Shown here piece by piece: positions 12,351-38,200 of a stretch of 64,000 bases of DNA; position 1 is the stretch's first letter, and the number at the start of each line of letters is the position of its first letter. This DNA comes from Pagrus major. Taxonomy: Eukaryota; Chordata; Actinopteri; Spariformes; Sparidae. The stretch lies in contig NC_133221.1 of NCBI RefSeq assembly GCF_040436345.1, positions 25,063,665-25,127,664 of the forward strand. The letters run 5' to 3'. The notes under the pieces were generated by a model, which was not told the DNA's origin, ran no database searches, and was given only the letters and a program-made list of their open reading frames with translations. A program made the translations under genes and the position numbers.

Positions 12351-13059
12351 CAGGAGTTAGTTTGTATTAAAATGGCGCTGACATGAAGCTAAATGACGAG
12401 CGAGCTGTGAAAACAACAAGGGATGAAGACAGGCCCGACTCGACGCGCCGCCATCTTGTCCCTTCACTGCATGCATGTCAAGGCACGCTAAATTAATCCC
12501 TGATAACAAAGCTACAAGGATGGAGGAATTGTAATCGATGTGTTGCACTGTCGGTCAAAACTTTTACAGAAGATGGATTTTCAGTCACAAAATATCATAA
12601 CTGCAGTTTAACAAACCGCTGTTTTGTGTGTAGTTGTGTGGCTGATATCAGGATATCAGTTGAAGCTAAACTCTGGAGTCATTGTGGGCAGCTTAGAGAA
12701 ACATGAGCTTTAGCTGTATTTTGAATGATTGTGTTGTTTCGCTGCTAAAACACGGATTTGGTGTGACAGCTGTATCGGGTGTTTTCCAGTGGTGTCATTT
12801 AAGAAAAAGCCTGATATGATATCTGAGGTTACACCCATGGGTGCACACACTACTGCCATTCACTGACAATACAACACAAACCAGACACAAATTATACAAG
12901 ATGAAGTACTGGCTTGACATTTTTACTGACACAGCAAGTCTTAAAACTGCACAAATGTAAATACTGTGTGTTTACAAACCATTGGCCTAGCCTTGGCTAT
13001 GGGTTTATAACATATAGATTTGAGTGACCTGCAGGATGAAGTCATACAATAAATATAAA

Positions 13060-13106
13060 TGATAATAATAAAAAATATTATTATTAAATAAATAATAATA
13101 ATAATA
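13060..13106. repeat. ATA/TTA-rich low-complexity tract
   Basis: Repeated ATA and ATAATA units in the presumed first intron of zbtb17. No other feature is visible between about 12.45 and 14.12 kb. Confidence 0.7.
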
Positions 13107-14184
13107 AACATTTCAACCAGACTGGCATTTTAAATTCTGTGGAGCTTTATTAATGTTCAAATTACTCATATGGTTTTTGTAAGGCAGTATGGCAATAAAA
13201 TAATATCACAATATTTTAAGGATATATGGAGATACACAATATATATCTTGGTGTTGTGAAATATCCTAAAAAGCACTTCAGAATTCTAGGACAGGGCCAC
13301 AAAATCTGATATCAAAATATTTTTTACCAGATAACTTGATATCAATATTATGGGGATGACTGTAGGTACATCCACAAAACATTAACACAATTAGATTTGT
13401 AATAATTAATAAGTATCAGCAATGTGGATAAAATGACTAAGTGGTTTTAAATGCATGTAATAGAACAAGTCAGTCTGGGAAGCTCAGAAAATGACATGAT
13501 GATACTGTAATGCAGCCTTTAAAGTCTAAAGTCTTCTTTTGGATATACAAAATATCCCAAATCTAAGACTATCTACGACAATGTTGTATAACATTTCACA
13601 TTAAACTCTCACATCTCACATTGGAATGATAGCTCTTGTCACTCATCTGAATTATTCATAAAATGAGTTTGCTTCCCTGTACACAGGGAGGTGACAGTCA
13701 TATCAGAGGTAAACAACACTGACTGATGGGTAATAAAAGGCCAATGAATGTTTTCCCAGTGTACGAACAAACTGATTTGTTGATCAAGCTGACTATCTCG
13801 TCCCTGCCTATTGAAATCAGGCAGGCTTCATCATGAGCAACATTTAAATCTTCTCTTAAAACCGTCTTTTATCAGAAGATATTTACAAATTCTTGCTAAG
13901 TTTGGGGTTTTGTTGTTCTCTGTTTATCCCATGATGTTTCATAATTGGCTTCTGTTTTATCTCTATTTGTGTTTGGGTTTTTTTTATCTGCTGTTGATTT
14001 GCCCTTTGTAACCTTGTTTAGAAAAGTGCTAAATATATATATAAATACAGTTATTATTCGTATTATTCTTATAATCTGCCTTTTCTCATGTTCCACATAT
14101 GACATCTTGTTCTTGTCGGCGCTCCACAGAGCCTGTGCCTGTCTCTCTGCCAGCCTCTTCCACCGTCCTTGAACCTTGAGGACG

Positions 14185-22785
<8,601 letters not shown>

Positions 22786-23657
22786 TGGGACGGGTGAATA
22801 TAGAAACTATGAAATGTAACAGAAATCTATTTTGTACAGCAGAAGGAAATACAGGAAATGAAGTGAGTTGATGAAGCCTCATTGTTTCAAACTGCCAGGA
22901 TGTTCAACACTGGATTCATAACATGCAACACTTTTTAAACACCTTAGGATGTAAGGTCATAAATTATGTTTTTGGCAGTCCTTATTTCAGGATATTAGGT
23001 GGAATCCAGTAAATGTTGTTAAGAATTCTTTCACAGATGGTTATACTACTAGTATAGTTTGTTTATTTTTAGTCGAAAATGCAGGACTGTGCATTGTCTA
23101 AATGTATAAAACATTTAGATCACAGTTCTGTCTTATCTAATATATCTTAAAGAAAGTCCTTTATGGTATTTTTACATTTCACTGCAATGAGATATGTACA
23201 TTTTCCTTAAAAAACAACAATATTGTTATATATTGTACTTAGTTAAAGTATTTTCATGAAAAGCACATTATACAGAGATTATCTACATGAACATGTAAGA
23301 AGGTACTAAGATTTAACTTAGGTGTAATTATCACTTTCTCTTTGTTCCAGAAGTGGGATGTCATGTATTCGTGTACTGGCAAACACTGTAAATGCTGTGG
23401 ATGTATAATATTTGTATATTTATGTGGCCTCTAAAAAAGTCTTAAGTCTGAGAAAAGATTGAGTGGTGATTACAACTTGTCAATAATTCTCTGTTTCGCA
23501 TTGATACCAAGACAGCTTTTTTCTGGTATTACATTGAACTGCCTAGATTATTTTTCATTTTCTCAGACAGGCATTTTATCTGTTTATAACAACCCCTTTA
23601 AGATGTCCTATTAAATATCAGTTACATTTTAGACTCAGCGGTTGTCATCATGTGATC

Positions 23658-23663
23658 AATAAA
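23658..23663 (+). terminator. zbtb17: Poly(A) signal of zbtb17
   Basis: AATAAA about 870 bases after the stop codon, followed by TG- and T-rich sequence. The 3' UTR between is AT-rich and shows no other feature. Only about 450 bases separate it from the ddost promoter. Confidence 0.7.
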
Positions 23664-24099
23664 GAATCATCACGCAGTCGGACTACCCTCGTGTTGTACT
23701 GTTATTTTTACAACAAGATTGTGCTCTTATTTGTTTCCTTGAAGGATAACATTGCTAATGCACACTTCCTGGAATGGTGTTGGTAAAGGTGTGTTAAAGA
23801 TTTGTTGAATAATAAAATATATAAATTCAACAAGCAATATTAAGCATTTAACAGGGATATAGAATAATAACTTTATTGCACATTCATCACATTTAATTGG
23901 TTGTTTTCAGCCAAATTATTGTTAACCATACTGCATCTTTAAAAATAAACAATTTCCATTTAAGTCAATTAGGCAATTCAACTCATGATGAAGTCAATGA
24001 ATTATTAATATTTATTATGATTATTCAATAAATATGGCTATACCTTTCAGTCCCTTGATGTGTATTCTTCCGTGGTTGTCACAGTCTTATAATAAAGCT

Positions 24100-24200
24100 T
24101 GCCTCCCATTGGCGGAGTGGCACCCAAGTGCGACGCGTTCCTCTCTGTGATTGGCTGGATCTCGGGGTCAAAGTGAAGTCGACTGCTAACGCTGACGTCG
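24100..24200 (+). promoter_or_regulatory. ddost: ddost core promoter with inverted CCAAT boxes
   Basis: A GC-richer, CpG-containing block holds two inverted CCAAT boxes (ATTGG at 24108-24112 and 24150-24154). The second forms CGTTC-N9-ATTGG, which has the spacing of an ER-stress element (CGTGG-N9-ATTGG in this orientation) but two mismatches in the outer half-site. There is no TATA box in a suitable position. A housekeeping-type promoter fits the gene. Confidence 0.5.
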
Positions 24201-24214
24201 ACTTCTGCAGCAAA

Positions 24215-28336
<4,122 letters not shown>

Positions 28337-28813
28337 TGCAGAGAAACAACAGGGAAGACAAGGGTGTTGACAAGATTCTACAATTGAACTTATGGTGTGA
28401 AGAGTTGAAATTGAATGTCTTTCTTCACACAGGGACTTGGACTGCAGTCCTCCGTCAAAATACAGTATCTCTTCAGTTATTGGGGCACTCAACAACTAGG
28501 GGACTGGAGGCCATAAGGGGTGCTGACTGTAATGCAGTGGTTCATTTTTTTGTTTTGTTTTTTTTTGTACTCTGAAGTCACTTAAAGGCCTGTAAATGTT
28601 CTGAAGTCAGTCAGCGTTTGTATAAAAATTGCTTTACATTTGATAAAAGTAGAGCACTTGCCTTGGAACATGAATCAAATCCATATGAAAATTTGACCCA
28701 CATCTTCTAAATCGGGAAAGGTTATTGTGGTAACTACATGCACTGAAAATGCCAACTGTTCTTATTTGTTTGATAAGACCTCGATGTGTTTCCAAAAAAG
28801 TTGGAATCATCTG

Positions 28814-28819
28814 AATAAA
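28814..28819 (+). terminator. ddost: Poly(A) signal of ddost
   Basis: AATAAA about 480 bases after the stop codon, the only good hexamer in the 3' flank. Confidence 0.7.
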
Positions 28820-28947
28820 ACACTGACATTCCACTCAGTCTTTTTTTTAACATTACATAATTGTTCTGTCATTTTCCTAATAGACCCTGATAGATTGTGT
28901 TATTTTTCTTCTACATGCTGTGTCGGGATTGTAGTGACGTGCGATGC

Positions 28948-29225
28948 TTAAAAAGGGCATTATATGTAGTTTTGGAGAGGAAATTCAAACTTAGAATTTT
29001 AATATTTACGATATTAATAAGGTAATAAGACAAACCACAATGGAATAAACAAGCTGTTCTCAGAGGAAAATAAGGTCCCAAGAACACTGTTTGAAGATAG
29101 CAAGGTGGCAGGGTCCGCCAAATACAAACAAAGTAAAACAATATGACATTGTGTTGTCCTTTTTAAGGTCAGCTTGTTTGAAAACGAAGGAGTTTGTTTA
29201 AAAAAATCAATTGATGTAGATCTTG
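28948..29225. mobile_element. Truncated copy of MITE family A
   Basis: Starts with TTAA at 28948 and follows the element at 5160-5524 for about 280 bases in the same orientation (shared GAATTTTAATATTTAC and GGTGGCAGGGTCCGCCAAAT). The right inverted end is missing. It lies between ddost and plekhm2. Confidence 0.8.
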
Positions 29226-29519
29226 ATCTCTGATGTAGAAGCTGCTGCTGACTTGCAAAAGGCGAAACCTGTATAGCTGATGCAACAAGACCACTTATTA
29301 TTATAATACTAACTATGTTAGACTGGAGCATGCAGTGACCTAATAGGATGGACAGTGTGAACCTTGGTGTGATCAAATTCAAAAAGACTTATTTATGAGT
29401 AAGTTAAACCGTGGTCTGTACGCCGAATTCAGGAGTTAGTTCTGATTGTCCAAAATGAAGTAATAAATTACAATATATTCTGTTTGTGTGCAAAACCAAG
29501 CAAAAGCACTTTTAATTGT

Positions 29520-30124
29520 CAAAGTTTTGAACGTGGTTCGGCTCCTACAGTCCTCCCCCGCGTTAGTAAGGCGTACTGCTAGTGGTGACGTAACCCACTG
29601 ACAATGGGAGTTAAGATCAGAATAGTGGTAGAACGAAAAGTAACCTGGACACCCGTGACTTTATAATTGGCTATGAAGGCTAAAGTTAACTTAAAGTAGG
29701 TCTCAATAGGTAGACAAAGGAATGAAACAGACAGTATGATAAACAAAATTGCTGCTAAAAGTTATCCTTGGTCGGACTCTAAAACTTGCTAGCCACCCCC
29801 GGTCAGTCTGAGACTAGCGTTGAAAAAAGTCAAGTGGCTAAGGCGAAGCTAGGCAACACTTGGCTAACCGGATCCGTTGACAGAGGTTGACTTAGGTTAC
29901 CGTGCCGCTTTCTCGCCATTGACAGAATTGGTGTGAACTAGCGGTGCTTTCAAATTCAATGTATACAACTGACAGCCACAGCTTTTTGTTAGTTTGTCAG
30001 TCTGCTGCATTGGAAGGGAAGATAATGTTAGCTAGCTAAGACGGGCGGCGTTAGCTTTAGCAAAACAAGAGCTGTGCTTAAGGAGTCAGCTGACAGACTG
30101 CTGTGAGCTGCCAACAGACCAGTG
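29520..30124 (+). promoter_or_regulatory. plekhm2: Probable plekhm2 promoter and 5' UTR
   Basis: CpG content rises from about 29530 (CCCCCGCG and several isolated CpGs) to the start codon. No TATA box is seen at a convincing distance. The transcription start cannot be fixed from the sequence. Confidence 0.4.
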
Positions 30125-33100
30125 ATGGATCAACTGAAAGTGAAGGATCGCATACTGGAAAACATCTCCCTGTCTGTCAAGAAGGTAAGCGATGTCCAGT
30201 TTGTCAGCACACCTAGATATTGTCACAGAATTCAACTATTTTCACATGCTTGAATTACTGAATTAGCTAACGTGAGGTCATCTTTTGTCTGCCCAAGAGG
30301 GTAACTTTCAAGTCGGGGGGACATTACCAGCTCGCTGTCATGGAAGGGCCTTGCCCTTACTGATGCAAGCAAACAACATGTGAACTATTCCCTATAATTC
30401 CTCAATTCACCTTCGTGTTTACAGCTTCAGATCTCGGTTGTCATGTTCTAGTTTCTGAACAACAGTGGCACCAAGCCCCCTGTGTTTGCTCACTGCAGTG
30501 CCGCATGTGTTGTAAACATACCTGCAGCCACACCGCGGACACATATTCATAACATGATGGTTAGCCCACAGATCTCTGCTCACAATTTCATTCAACTTAT
30601 GAAACATTTGAGATTTTTTGTTCCCAACTATGGCTGGTGTTGTGAAACTACCTTTCTCACAACCTGACAGACAGCATTGCATCTTCTCCCTCCTCTCCTT
30701 GCGTATTTGTACATTCACTTGCCAGAAGTGAATGTCACATTTTTATTATGCATTAGCTCTCTCATCTGTCTTTCTCTCAATTATGTGTCATAAGGAGTAA
30801 CATAATCAGATGATTGCATTACAAAGCCCCATATTGATGTGTAATGCAGTGAGGCCAGTACTGTGTCTTACTTCCTTAATCCACATTTAACTAAATTTGT
30901 AGTCCAGCTACCCTGTTTATCTCCTTACTGTAGATCTGTAAAGCTGCTCATGAAATGGTTTTTGCCTCCAGCATCCAAGAGAGTGTACAGTGTTTACCTT
31001 GGGCAAACATTGCTTAGTCATGTGAAAATGGTCACAGGGTATAAATTCTCTTTCTTTGGGTCCCAATCCTCAAAGCTACTCCGACCTACACTTGGGTTGG
31101 TCATGCCTCAGTGTTTCAATGCTATTAATTGGGATTAAGTTCAAGAGGGTTCTGCAGGTCACTGTAGGATGGTGGACTTTGGAGATGGCACTTCTCAGTG
31201 AAGCTCCCTGCATTTAAAATTGATCCTTGTAAAGACATTGTAAATGATTACAACCTAATAAGACAGTCACAGTTTAGGTCATTCAGAGTTTTTTTGCTCT
31301 GTTCACCAGCACATTGGATTTGGAAGTAAACAGTGACAATAACAATAAAAGAAGCACCTTTGGCATTATTAATTACACCCACATCACATGAACAGTTGGG
31401 CTGTTTTAACATATAGTTCCTTAATTTGAAGGAAAATACTTGGTTGCATATCCTGTGCAACTGTATCCCCACTGGCTTGCGTCTTGAACCCACAGACATC
31501 AGCAGTCACTTGGTATCTTCCCTGGTGATACTCTGTCAGCCATGTTGCTGCAGCCAGCTCCACTAACTGCTTGTTTTCATGGCTTTCATTACATGTCTTC
31601 ATCAGTGAAACTGCAATACAAGGAGTATCCCCACACATTGGAGCCACAGCAATTAAACACATGCTTGGTTGGATTTAGGTCAGAGGCATTCCACTGCTTG
31701 ACAGTAAATTCCTCATTCTTTTGACTGTGTGTTTCACTGTAGGATCATTGTCCCGCTGTACTTTCCCTAAACCTTGGGCATCATGAGCTTTTATTCCCTA
31801 TTGATACGATGACTTATGATCAGGGTAGAAATCCATTATGGACAAAAAAGAGCTCTACTGCTTGGCTTGTTTGCATTAAAGCACTTTCGTAATTGCCTGT
31901 TTGGCATGCTTTCGAAAGCTCTTTCACCAACTTCCTACAGAGCGATTTAACATGTCAGGTTGACTGAACAGTCTTGGATGATGACCTACTAGAGCTACCC
32001 ATACACTGTGTCCTGCACAAACATTAAATTGCAACCAAAGTTTGTAACTGCAGCTGGATTCAGGTATATGCAACATAAATAATTAAAAGATCAGATCAAT
32101 GTGCCTATGTCAGCCAGTCCTAATGAATCTAACTGCTCGGAAAAAAGATATCTTCATAGGTATCATTTCAGAGGTCTGTCCTTTATGATAACTGAAATAC
32201 AATCATATTTTTGAAGGAGAAACAGTAGCAACTTTGTAACAGGAATTTGAGTTCAAATGTCCGTTTGCCCAGCAGAACAAACAGCAGAGAAACCATGTCT
32301 CTCTCCACAGTTGCAGAGTTACTTTGCGGCCTGTGAAGATGAGACTCCAGCCATCCGAAATCACGACCGGGTCCTGCAGCGCCTCTGTGAACACCTTGAC
32401 CATGCTCTGCTGTATGGGTAAGGGGCTTAAGTATATTGCAGTAAAGGTACATAGGGCAAACAGATATCTGTTTTGGTTTTATTGGCATGTTATAAACCCC
32501 ATTACTCATGCATTGGGCAATTTTGACAGCTCTTAGACTCAAGCTACAACTAACTGTGTTGATACTTTGCAGTACAATACTGTTACATTTCTCTGAAATT
32601 TAGTTGTGCCCCTTAGGCCTCATGTATGTGATATTATTGACTGTTTTCTCCTTTGCAGACTACAGGACATCTCCTCCGGCTACTGGGTCCTGGTCCTTCA
32701 CTTCACCAGGAGAGAGGCTGTCCGACAGATAGATGAGCTTCAGCACATAGCAACCAACCTTGGTCGAAGTGAGACATCTCTTTCACACAGTCAAACACAC
32801 TCACACTGTTCAGTTCAGTAAAGTATAAGTTCATCATTCAGTGGGTTATATGCAGAGTAAAGAACTCGTCTCTTTGCTGTGCAGGTCGTGCATGGTTGTA
32901 CCTGGCACTAAGTGAGAGCTCTTTAGAGAGCTATCTTCGCCTGTTCCAGGAGAACCAGGCCTTGCTCCACAAGTATTATTTCAAGTAAGTCATCTGATCT
33001 GTCCTCACAAATTGATGCTATGTAACAAGTGGACGTTATATTGCATTTCAGGAGTTACCGTCTGTTGTTGTTATGCTGGAGAACAGTATTTTTGTGGTAA

Positions 33101-35240
33101 TTGACAGCTGATTTCTTCTCTGCTAGGAACGCATTGGTCTGCAGCCATGACCACCTCACACTCTTCCTCACATTGGTGTCCGGTCTGGAGTTCATTCGCT
33201 TTGATCTGGAGCTGGTTAGCTAATATTTCTCACAATATCGATAGAAAGTAATCTCCTTAATGTGAGCTGCATGTCTGTAACATTTCTGTCGGGTCATCTT
33301 ATTCAGGATGTTCCCTATCTGGACGTGGCCCCCTACATGCCAGAATACTACAAACCCCAGAACCTCCTGGACTTTGAGGAAAGGCTACCCAGCTCAGACA
33401 GCTTGTCCCTTCACTCCTTCACCTCCCTCACCTCCACCAACCTGGAGTGGGATGACAGCGCCATAGCCCCCTCAAGTGAAGGTAAGACGTAGGGATGTCC
33501 TGATCCCAATCCAAGTCCTTTAATATCAAGTCTGATTTGAAGCCTAAAATTGATTAAGTATGTATCTGACTCATTGAAATAACAGCTGTAGCCTTCCAAG
33601 TCTGGCCTGTCTTTTTTTCATGAGCTTCTTGATCCACATACTAAAAGTCCTGATTAAGAACTGTAAAGCTGATAAATGTAAATTATTGATATAATATGGA
33701 AAAAGTGAGGTAGCATTTAACGTTACAGCTCCATAATAGCAAGGTAATAGTTTGATAGGAATGGGTAGTTTAGCATGTTGCAGCCTTGATTCACGGTTAT
33801 TACAAAGAAACAACCACAAGTACAGTACAGTATTACCATGAAGCAAAAAGGGTGTGTTTGGAAGATGAGTAAGGATGATTTTAGCCTTTACAATATGGTA
33901 ATTAGCAATTTTGACTTCCAAGAGTTTTCATGTGAGTTTGAAGGTATTATGTGGATATTAGCCTATAATACTGTAAAAATATCATCTGATATTAACTCAT
34001 TATTATCAGGTTATTGCCTCATTATTGGTACCAGATTACCAAATCCAGATATTACCCTGTTATGACCATTAATGGTTAGCAGGTTACCATATTGTTACCA
34101 AAATAGTACTATACTAGATTAAAATAGTTTTGCCTCATTGCTATCTTTAAATGTGTTTCCCCTGTTATTACCTATTACCTTATAATTATTTTCTGGGCCC
34201 TTACTACACTTTTACATAACTATCAGTCTAATATTACCCAGATGTTCCCATTGTTAATACCATACTATCACCTGCTTATTACTTTGGTAATAAGGTGGTA
34301 CTACTTGATTATTACCTCTTTATTATTAAGCTATTACCCCACCATTTCCATGTTATTATCAAACTGTCATGTAAAATACTAGCAAATGTTAAACTGAGAT
34401 AATGCCTCCTGGTTTTGACCCGACATTATGAGTCAGAAAGAAGAAGTATCACTCTGTTGGAGTTGTTGGGACGACAGATACATTCAACGGTTGTACAGTA
34501 CAGAGGTTTTAATGCTGCTTTTACCTCATAAACATTCTTTGGAAGAGTACAATCACCAGCTTGCAGAGACCACACAAATCCAACAACAGCCAAGTTTAAT
34601 TTTGGATCAACAAAAGCACCGGCTAAAAATGAGAAGCTGCTAGCTAAATGTTTTTGTCCACTGCTCTTTGCTAATTAAGGAGCAGTGATAGAATCTGTAG
34701 CAGTCAGATCTTAGCAACGTGTATTTTGACAACCCGAGCATCAAAACAGAGTCAATCACTGATGTGACCAAGTCATTTTTTACATTCACACACTCTGATT
34801 TTTACTTGCACATGGAGTGAAATGTTCACAGTGTAGAGTCTGGCTGTCATTAAAGAGAGCAGTGTGTTGCGACACTAGCAGGATGTGGTGGAAAAAACAG
34901 GAGGATTTGATTGAATTTTTATCTGCTTTATTTTAGCCCAAACCGATCCATTAACATACGCCCCAGATCAGCCCTGACACTGATCCTTAGGATTGGCTCG
35001 GGACATCCCTAGGAAGCAGCACAGATTTTCTAAAAGCCCTATTTTGTTTGATCCCTTGCTTCACTTTATCAGCAGTGATTCCCTATGTTATACAGACTAA
35101 CTGCTTTTACAATCCTTTGGTACCCACTGTATATTTACTGGTTTTTAATTCTGAGTCATTATTGGCCAGTCAGTGTCACTCCCCTTTAAATTAGCCCCAT
35201 CAAATATCTAGTTTCTGGTCACCTGTTGTTGTTATTGTTG

Positions 35241-35278
<38 letters not shown>

Positions 35279-38200
35279 TTTATTATTATTATTGTTCTGA
35301 CACTCGCGCTGAATGGCAGTTTTTATTTTGGGTTTTTGATTTGATCAGCCCCTGCTCAAAACGCACGTTGTGAGGTGCACACTTTATTGCTTTGGGAGAA
35401 ATTCGTAAAGTGATGTCAAGCTAATGGCATGTTGAAGCAGAAGTTGGATTGATCATGGCGGACTCTTATGACTCATTGATACAAAGTGCATTTTATCAAA
35501 TGGATCACTTGGCGTGCAGAGACTCATGGTTACAGAATGTTCTCCCTGTGGTGATTGCAGCGCTCAGTGAATGCTTTCCCCATCGCTCTCCACAAAGTAC
35601 TGAGTCAGTTTCCCTGTTTTACTTCCCATTTGTCTTTTTTTTTTGCCCCATGGCCTCTGTTATTTCATATATACCATGTCACGTTATGTTTCTGTTTCTG
35701 TGCCATTGTCTCACTCTCCTCTCTCCACTCCATCTCTCTCTAATGTTGAATGTTATCCCTCCTTTTTTTAGATTATGATTTCGGTGACATCTTCCCCGTG
35801 TTGCAGTCATTGCCAAGTGCAGACTGGGAAGGTGGGACATTGGTCAACCCTCCCCCCCTCCCCTGCTTTTCCATACTTCCCTCACTCCCTCCCTTCTATC
35901 TGGCATGGCCATGCCACAGTTTGTGCTTAATGCATGCTGGGTGCTCTAGCCAGTAATTAGACATGTTGATATGTAAAATATAGCCAGCTGGTGCCAAAGA
36001 CAACTAATCAAAGCGATTGAAGTAAAAGTGCTTTGACTTTTGGGAATGGATTCAGTTTAAAGGCATGTGGGTTTGGTTCTTAAGTTGCTTGCAACCTGAT
36101 GACTATGATTACTGGGTTACTGAATTTAATGAACATTAAATTTGAAGCCTGTAACTTAATTTATCGTTGTATAAACCAACATCTCTGTCAACCAGTATAG
36201 GAGAAGGTAATGTTTACCGGCTCTTAAACCTACCTATGAGACATGAAGGTTTATCTAACTGAGCAAAATGTGTCAGTGAACGTCCATTTTTAGTAAAGCT
36301 TTTCCTTAATGGTAATTTTAGGAGCTAAATTAGCAAACTAAGTAAATGAACAAGGCGTCATCTTACATAACAAGTTGACAGGTAAGTTTGGGAAGAAACA
36401 CAGTGCTTTGGTTCTCTGGGGAATTCAGTGTTTGGGTGGGTATATGGAACTGTCCTCTGTCATGTTCTGCATGTGTAACTCATCTGGGCAAAGATCCTAA
36501 TGCTCACTCTGCCTTATTATTTACCACAGCAAGACAAACGCCTGATGTAACTGGTACTCACCTCGTCCAGTCTGTCTACATTACATTATGTTATCCGTTT
36601 GTCTGGTGTATCGTTTTATTTACAATGTCCTCTCTTCTTGTGCGATGTGTGGCACTGGCCTAGGTTCAGCTCAAACTGCAGTGTGAGTGCAGATTGTTTT
36701 GATATCAATACAGCATCTGTTTGCTGTAAGCTTCTATGCGCACATGGAACATGCAAATGTCTGTCGACTCATGGTTGACTATTCCTTTCGAGGTCTAAAT
36801 TTTAATTTGCAAAAGAAATCCTGTTTAGTCCACTAATGATGCATAGTACATAAAAAAATACCACTGATTCCAAATTTGCAAAGGCTATTATATGAATATT
36901 TGTTAAATGTGACCCATCTCTAGCTGCAGAAGTAATGTTTGACTTAGGCCTGTGCCACTGCAGAGAAAGCTGCTGCCTGTGTACCTACCTGATGTCTCCT
37001 GCATCTCGTTTCGTGCCTCTCTGAGCCTGCCAACGAACTACAAACAGCACTGCCGCCCCTAACATTTATTTGTGTGTAATACTGATGAAGAAATACACTA
37101 AGTTTTTGTGAAATTGTCTCTTTCCATTGGTGATGAAAACAAAACCAACTTCCAGAATATGAATGAACAGAAACAACTCTTCTCTAAATTTATTTTTAGT
37201 AAAGCTATTTGACTGATGTGTATCACTCACCTTAGTGACGAAACAGTCCCAAAAATTCAGTGTATTTCTTACAGAACTGAATGTGTGTGACTGAGACTTT
37301 TTATATTAATTCCAAGCCTTTGATTTTCGTGTTAGAGGGTGACCTGACCGACCAGGCAAGCTGCCCACGATCCAGTGGCTCTGATCCCCAGACAGTCATC
37401 AGCGACACAGTGGTCCTCTCTGTGGGCACTGTCAAGGTGAAGGTGGCGGCTCATCCTTCTCCACACAGCCCCACGTCCAGACACAACCCCTTCAATGAGG
37501 ACTCGGACACCAACACTACCAACACCTCAGCTGATGTCACGCCGGTTCATGTGGCCAGCCGCTACAATGTCACCATCATCGGAGACGACATGGAGAATGC
37601 CAACAATGAGTTGGAGGTTATCAGGTACAGAAGCTACAGCTTCAGTTTCGATCTTGTAGGCTCACATTCGACAGGGTTCCTGTGCAGTATCAAGTTCTAG
37701 ATTATTGCCACCACTTGGTTTTCTAAATCTGTTAGTGTAGTCTGTTAGTCAAACTGTATTACAACGGAGGAACCACTAACCACTCCACTCCTCTAGAATG
37801 GCTAGACGAAGGAAACCAGCCAAGAAGCGACGAGGGAAGGGCTCCACAGACTCCATCAGCAGCATCCATAACTCTGTCTCCTCCGAGCACATCGAAGTAG
37901 ACAACAGCTTCCTGTCCTCGGAGGATGTAGATTCATTAAACGGCACTGTGATTCATCTGGATGCCGAGGGAGAGTTAAGGAGAAGCAGGGTGGGATCAGA
38001 GGTCGTGGAGGAAGGAGATGAGGATGGAGTAGAAGGCCTCCTGCGGCTCCCAGAGATGACCGACACCTCCATGGACACTGTGGGCCAACCCCTCCGCGAT
38101 GTCATGGACCGGCTCAACGGGGCTCTGGATAGGGAGGAGGCCTGGGAGCACCCAGAAGAGAAAAACAATGAAGGCTGCAACCAGGGCCCCGAGCCTCCTG

